Below are positions 5,859 to 7,296 of a stretch of DNA of 7,296 nt, in pieces (the stretch's first letter is position 1; each line of letters opens with the position of its first letter). This DNA is from Nitrospirota bacterium (GTDB taxonomy: Bacteria; Nitrospirota; Thermodesulfovibrionia; Thermodesulfovibrionales; Dissulfurispiraceae), in assembly GCA_013349595.1 (NCBI GenBank), contig DUZI01000092.1:1-7296 (forward strand), read 5' to 3'. Position numbers and translations under genes: made by a program. The notes under the pieces were generated by a model. That model was not told the origin of the DNA, made no database searches, and worked only from the letters and a program-made list of their open reading frames with translations.

Positions 5859-6650
5859 ATGTTAAAGATAATAGACTTTCACACCCATGCCTTCCCTGAT
5901 AGTCTTGCCAAAAGGGCAATGGAAAAACTTCAAGATGATGATATTGTGGCATATCTTGATGGAAGGCTTGATTCCCTTATTAAATCAATGGACGAGGCTG
6001 GTATCAGTAAGAGCGTGCTCTGTAATATTGCAACGAGACCAAAACAATTTGAATCAATCTTGTCATGGTGCAAAGAGATTGCCTCTGACAGAATAATCCC
6101 CTTACCATCAGTTCACCCTAAAGATACAGAGTGGCAAAAAAAGATTGATCTTGTTGCTCAGTCAGGTTTTAAAGGTATCAAGCTCCATCCTTATTATCAA
6201 GAATTTGTGCTTGATGACAACTCACTGATTGATTTTTATAGATATATTGATTATAAAAGGCTTTTTATTGTTATGCACACGGGCTTTGATATAGCCTTTC
6301 CTTATGATAGAATTGCAGACCCAATAAAAGTTATCAATGTCCTCAATCAGGTGCCAACCCTTAAATTAATAACAACCCATCTTGGTGCATGGGACGACTG
6401 GGAGGAAGTGCAAAAGCATATTGTAGGCAAAAAAATATATATGGAAATTTCCTTTAGTCTTGAGGTATTAGATAACAATATTGCAAAAGATATAATCACA
6501 AAGCATCCCGATGACTATATTCTATTTGGAACTGATTCACCATGGACAGACCAAAAAGAGGCTATATCAAGATTTATGAAACTCCCCTTAGATAAGGAAA
6601 GAAAAGAAAAGATTCTCTTTAAAAATGCAGAAAGAATTTTAATCCTCTGA
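5859..6650 (+). CDS. Amidohydrolase-2 family metal-dependent hydrolase
   Basis: This 263-residue protein matches the amidohydrolase-2 branch (PF04909 type) of the TIM-barrel metal-dependent hydrolases. These include decarboxylases and hydrolases for cyclic or aromatic acids. The metal-site pattern is visible in order: His8 and His10 (IDFHTHAFP), His110 (GIKLHPYYQ), His140 (VMHTG), His174 (TTHLG) and Asp226 (FGTDSPW). KLHP and GTDSPW are characteristic of a subgroup of short, cytosolic members whose substrates are unknown. The protein looks complete, with the usual final helices (RKEKILFKNAERIL). The ribosome binding site is modest (GAGATGG, about 6 to 12 bases before the ATG). It follows the 87-residue gene closely, and no convincing terminator follows it. 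The reaction cannot be named from sequence. Confidence 0.85.
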   Translation: MLKIIDFHTHAFPDSLAKRAMEKLQDDDIVAYLDGRLDSLIKSMDEAGISKSVLCNIATRPKQFESILSWCKEIASDRIIPLPSVHPKDTEWQKKIDLVAQSGFKGIKLHPYYQEFVLDDNSLIDFYRYIDYKRLFIVMHTGFDIAFPYDRIADPIKVINVLNQVPTLKLITTHLGAWDDWEEVQKHIVGKKIYMEISFSLEVLDNNIAKDIITKHPDDYILFGTDSPWTDQKEAISRFMKLPLDKERKEKILFKNAERILIL

Positions 6651-6717
6651 GAAAAAAAATGAATAAAAAAACAATCCAATTCCGCTCTTTTCATATCAAA
6701 AACTTGTCTCTACAATA

Positions 6718-7078
6718 TTAAAAAGTTTTTTCTCTTAAATATGTTTTTTTATCAATTATATCTTGAATTTCTATTGTTATTTCTTCAATTTCATTTTTGT
6801 TTTAATTTAATAATAGTATAATTTCTTTTAATCTATTGCCAATAGTTGAAATTGTTGCTTGCATAAATGTTTTAGAATCAATTTGCTTTTTTACAATTTT
6901 ACTATTTTAAAGATAAAAAAAGGATTGATGAACCCTCTATCTGATAAGCTAATTTTTCTTATATGACTTTAAATAACAATCTATAAATCCAGTCTTGTAA
7001 CCATAATGGTATAGCCCCAGTGCCATAAAAATGAGAACCTATTTCATTCCCTCTTTTAACCTATAAAATCCATCTTTT
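6718..7078 (-). pseudogene. Decayed specificity (target-recognition) region of an N-6 DNA methylase/restriction enzyme
   Basis: On the minus strand one frame (6906-6718) reads 62 residues with a single internal stop: NSKIVKKQIDSKTFMQATIS, then TIGNRLKEIILLLN, stop, and NKNEIEEITIEIQDIIDKKT, then YLREKTF. From memory of the families, the Q-A-T-I-x-T-I-G-N-R-L-x-E-I segment followed by a helical I-x-x-K/R-x-x-L-R end is typical of HsdS-like target-recognition domains and of the C-termini of type I and IIG N-6 DNA methylases. Further upstream on the strand, another frame reads RGNEIGSHFYGTGAIPL (about 7053-7003). It resembles the RGxEIGSxxYGTGDIPFVRTSD start of such domains. Stops, at least two frame changes and the short distance between the two motifs (a normal domain is about 150 residues) show it is broken and internally deleted. 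Base composition is even more AT-rich than the intact genes. Repeat C starts 52 bases beyond its 5' side. Confidence 0.5.
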
Positions 7079-7129
7079 AATAAAACTACTATTAGTAAAT
7101 AATTACTGTTTTACCTCAGACGGAAATGG

Positions 7130-7296
7130 ACCCAAAAATAGCGATAGGAAGGGCTGTCCCCAAAAACGGCGATAGAACTAAAGAGCTTTGTAAAAGCAGC
7201 AAGTAAGATAGGAAGGGCTGGTGAAGGATTTTTATACGACACCTTATAAAAAAAGTTCCTAGGGGGGCTTTGTCATAAGGCATTGTTTTAAATGTA
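7130..7296 (+). repeat. Dispersed MITE-like repeat, copy C (cut by window edge)
   Basis: This copy begins ACCCAAAAATAGCGATAGGA like copy B and follows it for 167 bases to the window edge with about seven substitutions and one inserted C. It includes both GATAGGAAGGGCTG direct repeats (7143-7156 and 7207-7220), the hairpin with loop CGACACCT, and the CCTAGGGGGGCTTTGTCATA stretch that copy A lacks. The right half should lie beyond the window. The flanks of B and C differ, so the left boundary at ACCCAAAA is well defined by this comparison. Confidence 0.8.
7231..7250 (+). other. Conserved small hairpin in repeat C
   Basis: TTTATA-CGACACCT-TATAAA: the same stem and invariant loop as in copies A and B. 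Confidence 0.55.

Noticed and set aside
5887..6096. Plus-strand 69-codon frame inside the amidohydrolase
   Set aside because: It is a shifted frame within a clearly coding gene with intact metal-site motifs.
6698..6730. Inverted repeat AAAAACTT / AAGTTTTT followed by T-rich sequence
   Set aside because: The stem is 8 bp with almost only A/T pairs and a 17-base loop, and it overlaps the end of the decayed methylase frame. It is too weak to call a terminator in such AT-rich DNA.

Overview
The window comes from an AT-rich bacterial chromosome. Its genes use AGA/AGG for nearly all arginines and ATA for many isoleucines, and several have GGAGG-type ribosome binding sites. The gene set is Gram-negative in character: a TAXI-type periplasmic binding protein, an AMIN-domain cell wall amidase, a NifU-type Fe-S protein and a stand-alone HisI. 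This would fit an anaerobic and possibly thermophilic lineage such as Nitrospirota, Deferribacterota or Desulfobacterota. That placement is inference from style and gene content, not from a marker gene.

Layout. (1) At 1-297 on the minus strand is the N-terminal third of a TAXI-family TRAP transporter binding protein, cut by the window edge. (2) At 298-657 is a divergent intergenic region: a minus-strand promoter, a repeat element (copy A, about 391-586) and a plus-strand promoter. (3) At 658-4612 is a plus-strand run: a NifU C-terminal-domain protein, an N-acetylmuramoyl-L-alanine amidase, an N-acyl-D-amino-acid deacylase and a GT2 glycosyltransferase. Gaps are 29 nt, 9 nt and a 4-nt overlap, so this is probably one operon, with the last three suggesting cell wall or D-amino-acid work. 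(4) At 4613-5168, between convergent genes, lies a compound repeat: copy B followed head-to-head by an inverted shortened copy B2. (5) At 5169-5489 on the minus strand is hisI. (6) At 5583-6650 on the plus strand is a two-gene unit: an unrecognised 87-residue protein and an amidohydrolase-2 family enzyme. (7) At 6651-7296 there is no intact gene. It holds a decayed minus-strand remnant that I read as the specificity region of an N-6 DNA methylase or restriction enzyme, followed by repeat copy C, cut by the window edge.

The protein-coding genes are mostly recognisable housekeeping or metabolic families. The most unusual content is the dispersed repeat family (A, B, B2, C). It has GGAAGGGCTGT-type inverted ends, no coding capacity, a conserved small hairpin with the invariant loop CGACACCT, and two copies (B and C) nearly identical over about 166 bp. 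It behaves like a MITE, a non-autonomous mobile element, that occupies nearly every larger intergenic gap here.
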